Shown piece by piece: positions 35,227 to 45,405 of a DNA stretch of 64,000 nt. How positions within the stretch are numbered: position 1 is the stretch's first letter; the number at the start of each line of letters is the position of its first letter. This stretch comes from Pseudomonas silesiensis (GTDB lineage: Bacteria; Pseudomonadota; Gammaproteobacteria; Pseudomonadales; Pseudomonadaceae): positions 1,426,001-1,490,000 of the forward strand of contig NZ_CP014870.1 of NCBI RefSeq assembly GCF_001661075.1, read 5' to 3'. A program made the translations under genes and the position numbers. The notes beneath the pieces are model-generated. The model ran no database searches. It was not told the DNA's origin and saw nothing but the letters and a program-made list of their open reading frames with translations.

Positions 35227-37427
35227 TCTCTGTCTTCCTCTTCGAGAATTACCTGGAGGAAATTCAAGTCTCGGGGTAAAAGTGGCGTATTTCGGCGCTG
35301 ATAACGAGCGGCCTCTTTGATTGCGCGATCGTCTTCCCAGTTGTCCAATATGTCGTCAATCAAGGCGATTTCAATTTCCAACTCACTGCTGTAGTCAGAA
35401 GCTGACGGTGGTTGGTCATCCATGATCTCGACGACATGAATACGTCGCTCCATCAGGTACGGCAGCGAATCTTCAAACATGTATGCCCGGGAGCAGAAAA
35501 CGCATTTGCTGACCACATAGCACTTTTCTCCCGGCCTAACACGTGACTTGGCGCCGTGCCAAGTTGGATTCTTTTGGTTCGTACACGCCCATAGGGGCCT
35601 CTCCATGCCTGGAATATGGAAGACCTTGAAAGGAAGGTTTACAGGCTCTTGAATTGGCGTTCCGACAATGCCATCGAACTTTCCGGTGTAAAGCAAGCCA
35701 AGAATTGCTTCCAGTTCAGACTCGAGACGAGCATAACGTTCAGCTTGAGCATACGGAGAATTGTCATAATGGATGTCAGTTGTAGTCGGGCAGTTATGAC
35801 CAAGAAACATCGCGAGCAATCCGTGGGATGTGTCTCCCGCCTGCTTCCTCCGTTTAACCCAAGTCGGACGCAACTTGGGCGTTAAGTCTTTAGCTCCAGT
35901 GAGACGTTCACCATTTTCGTAAATCTCGTGAGTCTTGAGGAACTGCTTAATGCCTTGAAGGAAGGCTTTATCATTTGAGACTGAAGTATGTCGGCCTCCC
36001 TTCTTAACCCAATCACCGAAATAGCGGATGCAAAGGAAAGCTTTGTTGAAATCCGCTGTGGTCTTTCCGTGATTGATGTAGTCGAAGTCATACGGGGTTA
36101 AGGGCGTCGAGAGAGCATTAGCTAACGAAAACAGGCTCCACGCTGAATACTTGTCAGAACGTGTGCTGGTAGCAATTATTTCTTTAGGCGCGTAATAAGG
36201 TTTGCCTATGCCCTGGCTTCTATTCTTCTCTGATTGCATAACCACATACTGCTCGTCCATTGCACCTGTCAGAGCGTGCTCGCAGTTGTCGGGATCCAGC
36301 GCTAACACCGTTTCCTTATTCCAGTTCGTTTGAAGCATGATGAACTGGACGAGACATGCCATATCCTCCATGGAAGGATAATACATGGTTAGGAAGTCGT
36401 CCCAAGTAGGCAGCGGCTTAGTTTTAGGGCTTCTGGGGGGTTGACGCCATCTCAGCATCAAAAGTTGAACCAGATCGACGCAGTAGCTTACGCTATTGAT
36501 TCCCACTGTCCCATATTTCTTCCCGATGGTATCCAAGTCGAATTCAAATGGATATCCAACTCCCAGTAGCGTCTTGTGAACCCTTGCTGGATCGGGAGTA
36601 AAACCTATGAGATTCACATTGCTGAACGGGTTTTTTGGGTTTGCGAACCTATGTTCTTCACCACGCTCAGCATAAGTTTCGTAAAATTCTTGTCGCCAGT
36701 TTTCCATCTCTGAAATTTTTTTCAGTTCTAGATCGGGCGATGCAGCGAGTCGTTCCTTAAGAGATTTGTCGCTAGGGAATTTTTTTCCGTTACGGCAAAA
36801 CTGCACCCATTGGAATATGTTTGATCTGGAAAGGTTGGGTACTATTAGGCTGTGAACTTCCTCAAAGGTATAGGGAAGGGCAGCCTCAACTTCAAGTCGA
36901 AATTGAATTTTCCCATATAGAGAATCAATATGCTTCTTGAAGGCTGCTTCAAGAGCTTCGTCGGCGTCATCATTCAGCGGCGCTCGTGGCTTTAGTGTCG
37001 TTGCCTTATCAACGTATGGCAGAAGCAAGTCGGGAATGACTTCTGACAAAAGGGCAGCGTTATTCAGCGCAGATTTGAGGATTGCCGCGTTGCTGATAGG
37101 CTCTTCATTTAGCTTCAGGTAATCTTGAAAACAGTTGTAGACCTCTGCGCTAATGTCCGAGAGGGCCTTGACTTGCAGTGGTTTGGGTTGGCGAAGGTTG
37201 AAGCCTTGCACAAAGTCAAAGAAAATCCAAATTGCTCGCCGAAGTGAACTTGTAGCGACGCGAGTCCGAGTGGGAGCATATTTGCGAAACACTAGGTCAA
37301 GTGCAATGCAAAGTGGCTTAAGCTTGCTGTAGAAAAGGTGACCTTGGAAAGTGCATTCGACCTCGATATTGTCCGAGGTGAAGACAGTTTCATGCTCAAA
37401 AGATTTAGCTTTCCAGAGGTGCTCCAT
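35223..37427 (-). CDS. Large recombinase-like protein, 734 aa, second gene of the operon
   Basis: Conserved integrase features are weak but present near the C-terminal third: LRPTWVKRRKQ in place of the usual His-x-x-Arg, then GLLAMFLGHNCPTTTDIHY with a candidate catalytic Tyr at about 552. After that comes a zinc-type pair in SKCVFCSRAY and an acidic tail. The N-terminal 500 residues are helical and not assigned. It follows the kinase gene by two bases. Multi-recombinase modules of this sort occur in Tn554-like transposons, GInts and GMT islands. Whether this one is catalytically active is uncertain, because the first Arg box is not obvious. Confidence 0.66.
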   Translation of the reverse strand: MEHLWKAKSFEHETVFTSDNIEVECTFQGHLFYSKLKPLCIALDLVFRKYAPTRTRVATSSLRRAIWIFFDFVQGFNLRQPKPLQVKALSDISAEVYNCFQDYLKLNEEPISNAAILKSALNNAALLSEVIPDLLLPYVDKATTLKPRAPLNDDADEALEAAFKKHIDSLYGKIQFRLEVEAALPYTFEEVHSLIVPNLSRSNIFQWVQFCRNGKKFPSDKSLKERLAASPDLELKKISEMENWRQEFYETYAERGEEHRFANPKNPFSNVNLIGFTPDPARVHKTLLGVGYPFEFDLDTIGKKYGTVGINSVSYCVDLVQLLMLRWRQPPRSPKTKPLPTWDDFLTMYYPSMEDMACLVQFIMLQTNWNKETVLALDPDNCEHALTGAMDEQYVVMQSEKNRSQGIGKPYYAPKEIIATSTRSDKYSAWSLFSLANALSTPLTPYDFDYINHGKTTADFNKAFLCIRYFGDWVKKGGRHTSVSNDKAFLQGIKQFLKTHEIYENGERLTGAKDLTPKLRPTWVKRRKQAGDTSHGLLAMFLGHNCPTTTDIHYDNSPYAQAERYARLESELEAILGLLYTGKFDGIVGTPIQEPVNLPFKVFHIPGMERPLWACTNQKNPTWHGAKSRVRPGEKCYVVSKCVFCSRAYMFEDSLPYLMERRIHVVEIMDDQPPSASDYSSELEIEIALIDDILDNWEDDRAIKEAARYQRRNTPLLPRDLNFLQVILEEEDRE

Positions 37428-37429
37428 TT

Positions 37430-38263
37430 TTAACCTCGATCTTGCCTAGTCTTGAGCAGGGTTTTCCAAGCCGTTTCCAACGCTTCTTGATACTCGATCA
37501 GGGTGCCATTGTTTTTGATGACAATATCTCCTGCCCGCACTTCAATGCCAAACTCGGATGGGTGGGATTTAACTGCTTTCGCGTTATCTCTCATGATGTG
37601 CAAGATGGAACCATTCAAGTCTCTGATGTATGCAGCTTCATTTTCAAAGCGGATGTCTTTAATGATGACTGTGCTTTTGCCTTCAGTATCAAGAGTCGGC
37701 TTGTTGATATAGGCCGTTTCATTGAAGTTTTGAGTGGGCGTAGAAGCTCTTCGCTCAAAGAAGTCAGGGAAGTCTTTAAGAGCTCTGGCTTTGATCAGGT
37801 CGATCATTTCGGAAGGCGTCATGTTCCAGAAGCTGTCCGGTTCTTTATCCGCACCTGCACTCCAGCACTGTTCATCGCTGAGGTTGAAAAAGGCCTTGGC
37901 GCCAAGGATGAAGGGCAGCTCTGGGTGAGAGAGTTGAGCAGGGGAAAGGGGGGAGATTGCCTCAGGGGCATAGATCTCACGATCCGCTCGCATGAGCCAG
38001 TGCAGTGGGTTCTGAGATCTCATCCACTCGGTGCCTACCCGTTGGAAGAATTCCCTCGGGGAAAGCCCCCAGGCATCCACCTTCAGCTCCTTTACGTTAT
38101 CATCCCAAGTCTGAGCATCGGTCAGATTGAAAAGAGCTTGGCAACCGCGCTTAAGTGGGTCGGCGAGGGCATAGGCAGTCACCTCAGGGTGCTGGAGCAG
38201 CATTGCAGCCGCTGTGTCCTTTCCGGATCTCGCTTTCGCAGCCAGTCCAACCACTTTCTTCAT
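37430..38263 (-). CDS. Deoxynucleoside monophosphate kinase, T4 gp1-like
   Basis: 277 residues. Walker A is VVGLAAKARSGKDTAA (residues 4-19), as in phage T4 gp1. The C-terminal 75 residues match gp1 closely in pattern: DIRFENEAAYIRDL, ILHIMRD, then VRAGDIVIKNNGTLIEY, against the gp1 segments DTRQDHEMDAARAMG, VIHVVRP and IRDGDLVITNDGSLEE. gp1 phosphorylates dTMP, dGMP and hydroxymethyl-dCMP. There is an internal duplication (KRGCQALFNLTDAQTWDDN and ILGAKAFFNLSDEQCWSAG). The start at 38,263 is supported by AGGGAGAT; an upstream start would add 32 residues through the promoter. It is the first gene of the recombinase operon and faces away from the severed tmk, so it may replace host dTMP kinase. 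Confidence 0.8.
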   Translation of the reverse strand: MKKVVGLAAKARSGKDTAAAMLLQHPEVTAYALADPLKRGCQALFNLTDAQTWDDNVKELKVDAWGLSPREFFQRVGTEWMRSQNPLHWLMRADREIYAPEAISPLSPAQLSHPELPFILGAKAFFNLSDEQCWSAGADKEPDSFWNMTPSEMIDLIKARALKDFPDFFERRASTPTQNFNETAYINKPTLDTEGKSTVIIKDIRFENEAAYIRDLNGSILHIMRDNAKAVKSHPSEFGIEVRAGDIVIKNNGTLIEYQEALETAWKTLLKTRQDRG

Positions 38264-39682
<1,419 letters not shown>

Positions 39683-39724
39683 CCGTTCGCGCTTAGACTC
39701 TGAACATCAGCCGTGGAGATCAGC

Positions 39725-40081
39725 ATGAATGAAGCCGTCAATCCGGGGCCGCGCAACGGCATTTTGTCCCTGACGATCAAGGACAAGTCCGTGCTGTATG
39801 CGGCTTACATGCCGTTCATCAAGAACGGCGGCCTGTTTATCCCGACCAATAAAAGCTACAAGCTGGGCGATGAGGTATTCATGCTGCTGAACCTGATGGA
39901 CGAGCCGGAAAAAATCCCGGTCGCCGGCAAGGTCACCTGGATCACCCCCAAAGGCGCCCAGGGCAACCGGGCCGCGGGGGTCGGCGTGCAATTCAATGAA
40001 GGCGACGATACCGCGCGCAGTCGAATCGAAACCCATCTGGCCGGAGCCCTGAAGTCCGACCGTCCTACCCATACGATGTAA
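39725..40081 (+). CDS. pilZ: Type IV pilus assembly protein PilZ
   Basis: 118 residues, the single-domain protein needed for type IV pilus biogenesis in Pseudomonas. It contains LSLTIKDKSVLYAAYMPFIK, GGLFIPTNKSYKLGDEVFML and VAGKVTWITPKGAQGNRAAG. The RxxxR and D/NxSxxG motifs that bind cyclic di-GMP in other PilZ proteins are absent, as in P. aeruginosa PilZ. GGAG precedes the ATG at 39,725; a GTG at 39,713 is less likely. It lies between holB and tatD, the usual order. Confidence 0.9.
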   Translation: MNEAVNPGPRNGILSLTIKDKSVLYAAYMPFIKNGGLFIPTNKSYKLGDEVFMLLNLMDEPEKIPVAGKVTWITPKGAQGNRAAGVGVQFNEGDDTARSRIETHLAGALKSDRPTHTM

Positions 40082-40095
40082 GTTGCAGCCCTTTT

Positions 40096-40884
40096 ATGCT
40101 CGTAGATTCCCATTGTCACCTTGATCGCCTCGACCTCGCCGCCCACGACGGTTCTCTGGATGCTGCGCTCGATGCCGCCCGCCAGCGCGGGGTCGGCCAC
40201 TTTCTGTGTATCGGCGTCAGCGTCGACAACGCCGCCGAGGTCAAAGCCCTGGCCGAACGCTACGACGACGTCGACTGCTCGGTAGGTGTACATCCGCTGG
40301 ATGTGCAACCCGGTGCGGCGCCAGCGCTGGAGTGGTTGCTGCAGGAACTGAATCACCCACGCGTGGTGGCGATCGGTGAAACCGGCCTGGACTATCACTA
40401 CGAACCGGAAGCGGCCGAGTTGCAGCAGGACTCGTTTCGCCTGCACCTGCAGGCGGCGCAGCAGACGGGCAAGCCGGTGATCATTCACACCCGAGGCGCC
40501 CGTGCCGACACCTTGAGTCTGTTGCGTGAAGCGGCGCTGCCACAGGCGGGCGTCCTGCATTGCTTCACTGAAGACTGGGACATGGCGAAAGCGGCGCTGG
40601 ACATGGGTTATTACATCTCCCTGTCGGGGATTGTCACGTTCCGCAATGCCGACGCCTTGCGCGAAGTGGCGAGCAAGGTTCCGGCTGATCGCTTGCTGGT
40701 GGAAACCGACTCGCCGTACCTGGCGCCGATCCCTTATCGCGGCAAGCCGAACCTGCCGCAGTATGTGCGGGAAGTGGCAGAGTTTCTGGCGATGTTGCGC
40801 GGTGAGCCTTATGAGCGGTTTGCCGAGCAGACCACGGAGAATTTCAAGCGGTTATTCCCGTTGGCGCATGTGAAATCAATGTAA
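40096..40884 (+). CDS. TatD-family metal-dependent hydrolase (housekeeping)
   Basis: 262 residues with the full set of TatD metal ligands: DSHCHLD at the N-terminus, GETGLDYHY, IIHTRGA, LHCFTEDW and ETDSPYLAP. It belongs to the YcfH branch that follows holB-pilZ in Pseudomonas. Probable 3'-5' DNA/RNA exonuclease or D-aminoacyl hydrolase; the physiological substrate is unsettled. Distinct from qatD, which is shorter and has diverged motifs. Confidence 0.9.
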   Translation: MLVDSHCHLDRLDLAAHDGSLDAALDAARQRGVGHFLCIGVSVDNAAEVKALAERYDDVDCSVGVHPLDVQPGAAPALEWLLQELNHPRVVAIGETGLDYHYEPEAAELQQDSFRLHLQAAQQTGKPVIIHTRGARADTLSLLREAALPQAGVLHCFTEDWDMAKAALDMGYYISLSGIVTFRNADALREVASKVPADRLLVETDSPYLAPIPYRGKPNLPQYVREVAEFLAMLRGEPYERFAEQTTENFKRLFPLAHVKSM

Positions 40885-40926
40885 GGTCCAACGCCGCCTT
40901 CGCTGCCGCAGCGGTAAATCGCAGGC

Positions 40927-41054
40927 AAAAAAAACCCGGGTTCTGGGGGGTGAATCCGGGTTAAGACCATTAGGAGTAAAACAAAGGCACGCGGTCCGTT
41001 GGTACCTATATCGGCGCGACACTTGGGGGAGATGCCCCGCCGACAGTTGAAGTA
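40927..41054 (-). ncRNA. rgsA: Small RNA RgsA (P16)
   Basis: On the minus strand a terminator AACCCGG/CCGGGTT hairpin ends in eight T residues at 40,927-40,934. About 125 bases upstream a sigma-S-like -10 (CAATACT, plus-strand 41,061-41,067) is present. Position between tatD and the tetR gene is that of RgsA in P. aeruginosa (between PA2958 and PA2959), a sigma-S-dependent stress sRNA linked to the Gac system. Ends are estimated. Confidence 0.72.
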
Positions 41055-41258
41055 TTGATCAGTATTGCGATGAGTCCAGTCTGCCAGGGCGGGTTTTTAA
41101 ACAATTTTGGAATACGCCCGCTTCGGAAGCGTTCTCATCAACCGGCAATCTGCGTGAAATCATCAGGAAACACAGATATGGTCGGATGATCCGTGCATTT
41201 TGGCGCAAGTTAGGCATAATACGCGGCTTCGAATTTTGACCCCTACAGACCTTTTCTT

Positions 41259-41897
41259 ATGCATAAAGAACCTCGTAAGGTCCGTGAGTTTCGTCGCCGC
41301 GAGCAAGAAATTCTCGATACCGCGCTCAAGCTGTTCCTCGACCAGGGTGAAGACAGTGTCACCGTCGAGATGATCGCTGATGCCGTCGGTATCGGCAAAG
41401 GTACGATCTACAAGCACTTCAAGTCCAAGGCGGAGATCTATCTGCGCCTGATGCTCGATTACGAGCGCGACCTGAACGAGCTGTTGCACTCGTCCGATGT
41501 CGACAAGGACAAGGAGGCGCTGTCTCGGGCTTATTTCGAATTCCGCATGCGAGACCCGCAACGCTATCGGTTGTTCGACCGCCTGGAAGAAAAGGTGGTC
41601 AAGGGCAACCAGGTGCCGGAAATGGTCGAGGAACTGCACAAGATCCGCGCCTCGAACTTCGAACGCCTGACCTTGCTGATCAAGGGCCGGATCAGCGAAG
41701 GCAAACTCGAAGATGTGCCGCCTTACTTCCATTACTGCGCGTCCTGGGCGCTGGTGCACGGCGCCGTTGCGCTGTATCACTCGCCGTTCTGGAGCAATGT
41801 GCTGGAAGATCAGGAAGGCTTCTTCCAGTTCCTGATGGACATCGGCGTGCGCATGGGCAACAAACGCAAGCGCGATAGCGACACCCAGGGTAACTGA
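41259..41897 (+). CDS. TetR/AcrR-family transcriptional regulator
   Basis: 212 residues. The N-terminal helix-turn-helix reads ILDTALKLFLDQGEDSVTVE then MIADAVGIGKGTIYKHFKSK, a textbook TetR domain. The C-terminal ligand domain is unassigned. By position it corresponds to PA2957. The target is not clear; a palindrome at 41,981-42,004 just downstream could be its operator. It lies about 140 bases before moaA on the same strand. Confidence 0.85.
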   Translation: MHKEPRKVREFRRREQEILDTALKLFLDQGEDSVTVEMIADAVGIGKGTIYKHFKSKAEIYLRLMLDYERDLNELLHSSDVDKDKEALSRAYFEFRMRDPQRYRLFDRLEEKVVKGNQVPEMVEELHKIRASNFERLTLLIKGRISEGKLEDVPPYFHYCASWALVHGAVALYHSPFWSNVLEDQEGFFQFLMDIGVRMGNKRKRDSDTQGN

Positions 41898-41980
41898 ACC
41901 CGTCCAGTTGGCCTTTTTGCCCCATGATTTAGCTACATGGCGCAGTACCTCAGGAATATACTCAGGCATAGGACTTGCTA

Positions 41981-42004
41981 AAACTTGATTTGTGAGTCAA
42001 GTTT
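41981..42004. promoter_or_regulatory. Palindrome AAACTTGA-N8-TCAAGTTT between tetR and moaA
   Basis: Perfect 8-bp arms with an 8-bp spacer, 35 bases before the moaA start. It could be a TetR-type operator or a weak terminator for the tetR gene. A symmetric spacer and lack of a T-run favour an operator. Confidence 0.45.
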
Positions 42005-42038
42005 TACCGGTCCGAATTTCCTTTTGCCGGAGTGATCC

Positions 42039-43007
42039 ATGATCGTTGACCGTCAGGGCAGGCGTTTTCGCAATTTGCGTATCAGCCTGACTTCAGCCTG
42101 CAATTACGCTTGTACTTACTGCGTGCCCAACGGCAAGCGGCTGGTGGCTGCGCAGGACGAGTTGTCGGCCGAAGCGATGGCACGGGGCGTGGCTTATCTG
42201 ATTGAAGCCGCAGGTATCGAGCGCTTGCGCATTACTGGCGGTGAACCGCTGGTCAGCCCGAAACTCGAAGCCTTCATGACGGCTGTCGGGCAGATGGGTC
42301 TCGAAGACATCAGCCTGACCACCAATGGCCAGTTGCTTGCCAAGAAGCTGCCGCTGCTGGTGGACGCGGGCATTCGCCGCATCAACGTTTCCCTCGACAC
42401 CCTGGATGCCAGCGCATTTCGCAGTATTGCCCGCGGCGGCGACCTGGCGACTGTGCTCGACGGCATGGACCAGGCCAGCGCCGCCGGGATGAAAATCAAG
42501 GTCAACATGGTGCCGCTACGCGGGCAGAATCTCGATCAAGTGATGCCGCTGCTCGATTATTGCCTGGAGCGTGGCTATGAGTTGCGTTTCATCGAGCTGA
42601 TGCGCATGGGCCACCTGGCCAGCGACTCCAATGCTTTCCTGCAGCAGTTCGTCAGTCTTCAGCAGCTGCTGAGCCTGATCGGCGAGCGCTACGAATACCT
42701 GCAGGCCGATGCGCCCGTCGATGCAACGGCCGTGCGCTACGAGGTGCCGGGGCGGGGCTATTTTGGGGTGATCGCCAACGAAAGCGTGCCGTTCTGCCGG
42801 ACCTGTTCGCGGTTGCGTCTGTCCTCTACGGGGTGGTTGCATGGCTGTTTGTCGTCGAGTAACCGGCACTATGTCGGTGATCTGTTGGACAAGCCGCGGC
42901 ATCAGGCATTGCCGGCGTTGCAGCGACTGCTGGTCAAAGCCTTGGGCGACAAGCAGGAAGTGGCGTTCTCCGGCGGTGCGACCATCATGAAGATTATCGG
43001 CGGCTGA
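42039..43007 (+). CDS. moaA: GTP 3',8-cyclase MoaA
   Basis: 322 residues, radical-SAM enzyme of the first step of molybdenum cofactor synthesis. The N-terminal cluster is C21-x3-C25-x2-C28 (SACNYACTYC), followed by ITGGEPLVSP. The second C-terminal cluster is present (FCRTCSRLRLSSTGWLHGC), and the protein ends in the conserved GG that enters the active site. It is alone, without moaB/C/D/E, so may be one of several moaA copies usual in Pseudomonas. GGAG lies 6-9 bases before the ATG. Confidence 0.86.
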   Translation: MIVDRQGRRFRNLRISLTSACNYACTYCVPNGKRLVAAQDELSAEAMARGVAYLIEAAGIERLRITGGEPLVSPKLEAFMTAVGQMGLEDISLTTNGQLLAKKLPLLVDAGIRRINVSLDTLDASAFRSIARGGDLATVLDGMDQASAAGMKIKVNMVPLRGQNLDQVMPLLDYCLERGYELRFIELMRMGHLASDSNAFLQQFVSLQQLLSLIGERYEYLQADAPVDATAVRYEVPGRGYFGVIANESVPFCRTCSRLRLSSTGWLHGCLSSSNRHYVGDLLDKPRHQALPALQRLLVKALGDKQEVAFSGGATIMKIIGG

Positions 43008-43012
43008 CAGGC

Positions 43013-43112
43013 CCTCATCGTCGGAACGCCGCCCGGACCAAGCCCGCTCCCACAGGATTTGCACAAACCCTGTGGGAGCGGGCTTGGTCCGGGCGGCGTT
43101 CCGACGATGAGG
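43013..43112. repeat. REP pair (REPIN) with 44-bp perfect arms
   Basis: The two arms are perfectly complementary over 44 bp around a 12-base loop and include CCGCTCCCACAGG with CCTGTGGGAGCGG. It starts six bases after the moaA stop and can act as a terminator. Confidence 0.9.
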
Positions 43113-43203
43113 CCGGATCAGGCGACGATGTCCCTGCGCTGGCGCGGAAGCTGCATCCAACCCCCATTCGCCGGTTTTCCGTCACCGGCCTCTGGAGGGA
43201 AGG

Positions 43204-43809
43204 ATGCGTAGCCTGGTTTTGCTGCTGGCCGTTTTGGTGCTCGGTGGCTGCATGAATGTCAGCGACATGGCCGAAGGCACTCGCTACCACATGAGCGACG
43301 CGGGCCTGCTCGACCATAGCGACAGCCGCCGCGCCAATAATCTGCGCATTCAGCCCGACTCCTTCGTCTACATCGCCCAAGGCGCCTTCGCACCCCCGGG
43401 CAGTGCCTATCCACGACCCAATGTGATAGCCGAAGTCGCCTTCGATGGCTTTATCGAATACTTTCCGATGGTACGCCGTGCCCGGGTGCCGGAAGGTCTC
43501 GACCAGGCGATGCGGGACGCCCGTGCCGCCGGTGCGCATTACCTGCTCTACACCCGCTTCGCCAAGGCTGACGACCGGATTGGCAACTCGGACGAATGGC
43601 TCGACCAGGAAGCCGTGGATCGACTCGGTATCGACAGTGGCGTCATTCAGATCATGTTGATCGAGACCAGCACCCAGTATTTGATTGATACTGCACGTAT
43701 CAAGAGTCGTGGCGGTTTGCTGACCTTCCACGACACCAAGCCGGAAGACCTGATGGGCCCGCCGCTCGAGCAATATGCGCGCAGCTTGCTGGGGCTCAGC
43801 GACCACTAA
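43204..43809 (+). CDS. DUF4823-like lipoprotein
   Basis: 201 residues. The N-terminus [20 protein letters not shown] is a lipoprotein signal with the lipobox LGGC, so the mature protein begins at Cys16. The rest ([36 protein letters not shown]) matches a small Pseudomonas lipoprotein family of unknown role, DUF4823 from memory. GGAGGGAAGG lies before the start. The DUF1285 gene follows after 17 bases, probably co-transcribed. Confidence 0.8.
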   Translation: MRSLVLLLAVLVLGGCMNVSDMAEGTRYHMSDAGLLDHSDSRRANNLRIQPDSFVYIAQGAFAPPGSAYPRPNVIAEVAFDGFIEYFPMVRRARVPEGLDQAMRDARAAGAHYLLYTRFAKADDRIGNSDEWLDQEAVDRLGIDSGVIQIMLIETSTQYLIDTARIKSRGGLLTFHDTKPEDLMGPPLEQYARSLLGLSDH

Positions 43810-43826
43810 TTCAAAAGGAGAACGCC

Positions 43827-44393
43827 ATGAGTGGCCCGCAAAAAGCCAACGACCTGTTGGGGCAAATCCCCAAGACCAAAGGCTTGCCACCGGTTCACCT
43901 GTGGAATCCCGACTTCTGTGGCGACATCGACATGCGCATCGCCCGCGACGGTACCTGGTACTACCTGGGCACGCCGATCGGGCGCAAGCCGATGGTTAAG
44001 CTGTTCTCCACCATCATGCGCCGCGACGGCGATGACTACTTCCTCATCACCCCGGTCGAGAAAGTCGGCATCAAGGTCGACGATGCACCGTTCGTGGCGA
44101 TTGCCGTGGAGGTGGAAGGCGAGGGTGAGGCGCAGGTCTTGCGCTTCACCACCAATGTCGAGGAAACCGCCGAGGCGGGCGCCGAACACCCGATTCGGGT
44201 GGTGATCGACCCGGTGACGCAAGAGCCGGCGCCCTATGTGCATGTGCGCACCAACCTGGAAGCCTTGATCCACCGCAATGTGTTCTACCAACTGGTGGAG
44301 CTGGCGGTGACCCGCGAAATCGACGGGCAGCGCTGGCTAGGCGTCTGGAGTGGAGGCGAGTTCTTCCCCATAGGCCTCGAGCCTGACGCATAA
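43827..44393 (+). CDS. DUF1285 domain protein
   Basis: 188 residues, cytoplasmic. It opens with [20 protein letters not shown], then [20 protein letters not shown] and [16 protein letters not shown], the DUF1285 pattern. AAAGGAGAACGCC precedes the ATG. Function unknown; a domain in this family has been structurally likened to lipid- or acyl-binding folds, which is not proof. It ends where a REP pair begins. Confidence 0.85.
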   Translation: MSGPQKANDLLGQIPKTKGLPPVHLWNPDFCGDIDMRIARDGTWYYLGTPIGRKPMVKLFSTIMRRDGDDYFLITPVEKVGIKVDDAPFVAIAVEVEGEGEAQVLRFTTNVEETAEAGAEHPIRVVIDPVTQEPAPYVHVRTNLEALIHRNVFYQLVELAVTREIDGQRWLGVWSGGEFFPIGLEPDA

Positions 44394-44395
44394 CA

Positions 44396-44485
44396 CTGTG
44401 GGAGCGAGCTTGCTCGCGATTGGCCGTAGCATTCAACATCAGTGTTGTCTGTCATGCCGCCATCGCGAGCAGCTCGCTCCCACAG
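44396..44485. repeat. REP pair downstream of the DUF1285 gene
   Basis: CTGTGGGAGCGAGCTTGCTC at 44,396 and its inverted partner ending at 44,485 (GCAGCTCGCTCCCACAG) flank about 40 bases. Confidence 0.88.
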
Positions 44486-44523
44486 TTGATCTTTGCTTGC
44501 CTCAAAAAATCAATTTGACAGCC

Positions 44524-44538
44524 AATCATATGATGATT
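44524..44538. promoter_or_regulatory. Palindromic operator candidate AATCATATGATGATT
   Basis: It contains ATCATATGAT, a perfect 10-bp palindrome, 58 bases before the GntR gene start. A near-copy (ATCATACGAT) is at 47,339-47,348 upstream of araF. FadR-type GntR proteins bind short palindromes of this kind, so auto-regulation plus control of araFGH is inferred. Confidence 0.5.
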
Positions 44539-44591
44539 AGCGTTGGCCTCTATCGCGAACGGCCGTGTGCCGTCCCTGCATCGAGGTGTCC

Positions 44592-45344
44592 ATGTCCAGC
44601 AGTTTTCACGCGTCGACCGTCGATTGGCTAGGGTGCTGGATCGCCACGGGCCAAGTGAAGCCCGGTGAAGCCCTCAAGGTCGAAGCTGACCTCGGCGAGC
44701 AGTTGGGTGTCAGCCGTACTGTCATCCGCGAAGCGATCAAGACCCTGGTCGCCAAAGGCATGCTCGAAGTCGGGCCCAAGGTGGGCACGCGGGTGTTGCC
44801 GGTGCGGCGCTGGAACCTCTTCGATCCGCAAGTCGTCGGCTGGCTGTCGCGCAGCGGGCTGCCGGAAAACTTCGTCGACGACCTGCTCGACCTGCGCCGC
44901 ACCATCGAACCGATGGCCGTGCGTTGGGCTTGCGAACGCGCCAGCGTCGAGCAGGTGCACGCCATCCTTCAGGCCTACAACGCACTGGAGAGGGCGGTGG
45001 ACAGTGGCATTGACTACAACCGCGCCGACCAGTTCTTCCATGAATGCATTCTCGCCGCCAGCCACAACCAGTTCATCGAACAAATGGTTCCGGCCCTCGG
45101 CGCGCTGCTGGCGGTGTCGTTCGAAGTCTCCGCCGCCGATCCGGCCGAGCTGCGCCGCACGCTGCCCATTCACAAAGACATGGCCGACGCCATCGCCGCG
45201 CGGGATAGCGCGCGGGGCGTCTGGGCCTGCATGACCCTGATCGACAACGCCGACCTGGCCATCAAACGCTACTACCCCCAGGTCATGGCGGACAGGGCAG
45301 GCGCGAGCTTGCTCGCGAAGGCGTGTCCGTCGACCTCGATTTAG
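44592..45344 (+). CDS. GntR/FadR-family transcriptional regulator of the sugar block
   Basis: 250 residues. The N-terminal winged helix contains EQLGVSRTVIREAIKTLVAK. The C-terminal FCD domain has the metal-binding histidines (FFHECILAASHN, LPIHKDM). GAGGTG lies 8 bases before the ATG at 44,592; a start at 44,565 would add nine residues. The last 15 or so residues (DRAGASLLAKACPSTSI) are encoded by the left arm of a REP sequence, so the natural C-terminus has been extended by REP insertion. It resembles DgoR-type regulators and is followed by lactonase, dehydrogenase and transporter genes. Confidence 0.84.
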   Translation: MSSSFHASTVDWLGCWIATGQVKPGEALKVEADLGEQLGVSRTVIREAIKTLVAKGMLEVGPKVGTRVLPVRRWNLFDPQVVGWLSRSGLPENFVDDLLDLRRTIEPMAVRWACERASVEQVHAILQAYNALERAVDSGIDYNRADQFFHECILAASHNQFIEQMVPALGALLAVSFEVSAADPAELRRTLPIHKDMADAIAARDSARGVWACMTLIDNADLAIKRYYPQVMADRAGASLLAKACPSTSI

Positions 45345-45377
45345 CTGATGCGCCATCGCGAGCAAGCTTGCGCCTAC
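45297..45377. repeat. REP pair overlapping the 3' end of the GntR gene
   Basis: GGCGCGAGCTTGCTCGCGAA and the inverted ATCGCGAGCAAGCTTGCGCC flank about 30 bases. The left arm is inside the coding region. Confidence 0.82.
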
Positions 45378-45405
45378 AAAAAACAAGAATAATGCAGGAG
45401 GTTTC

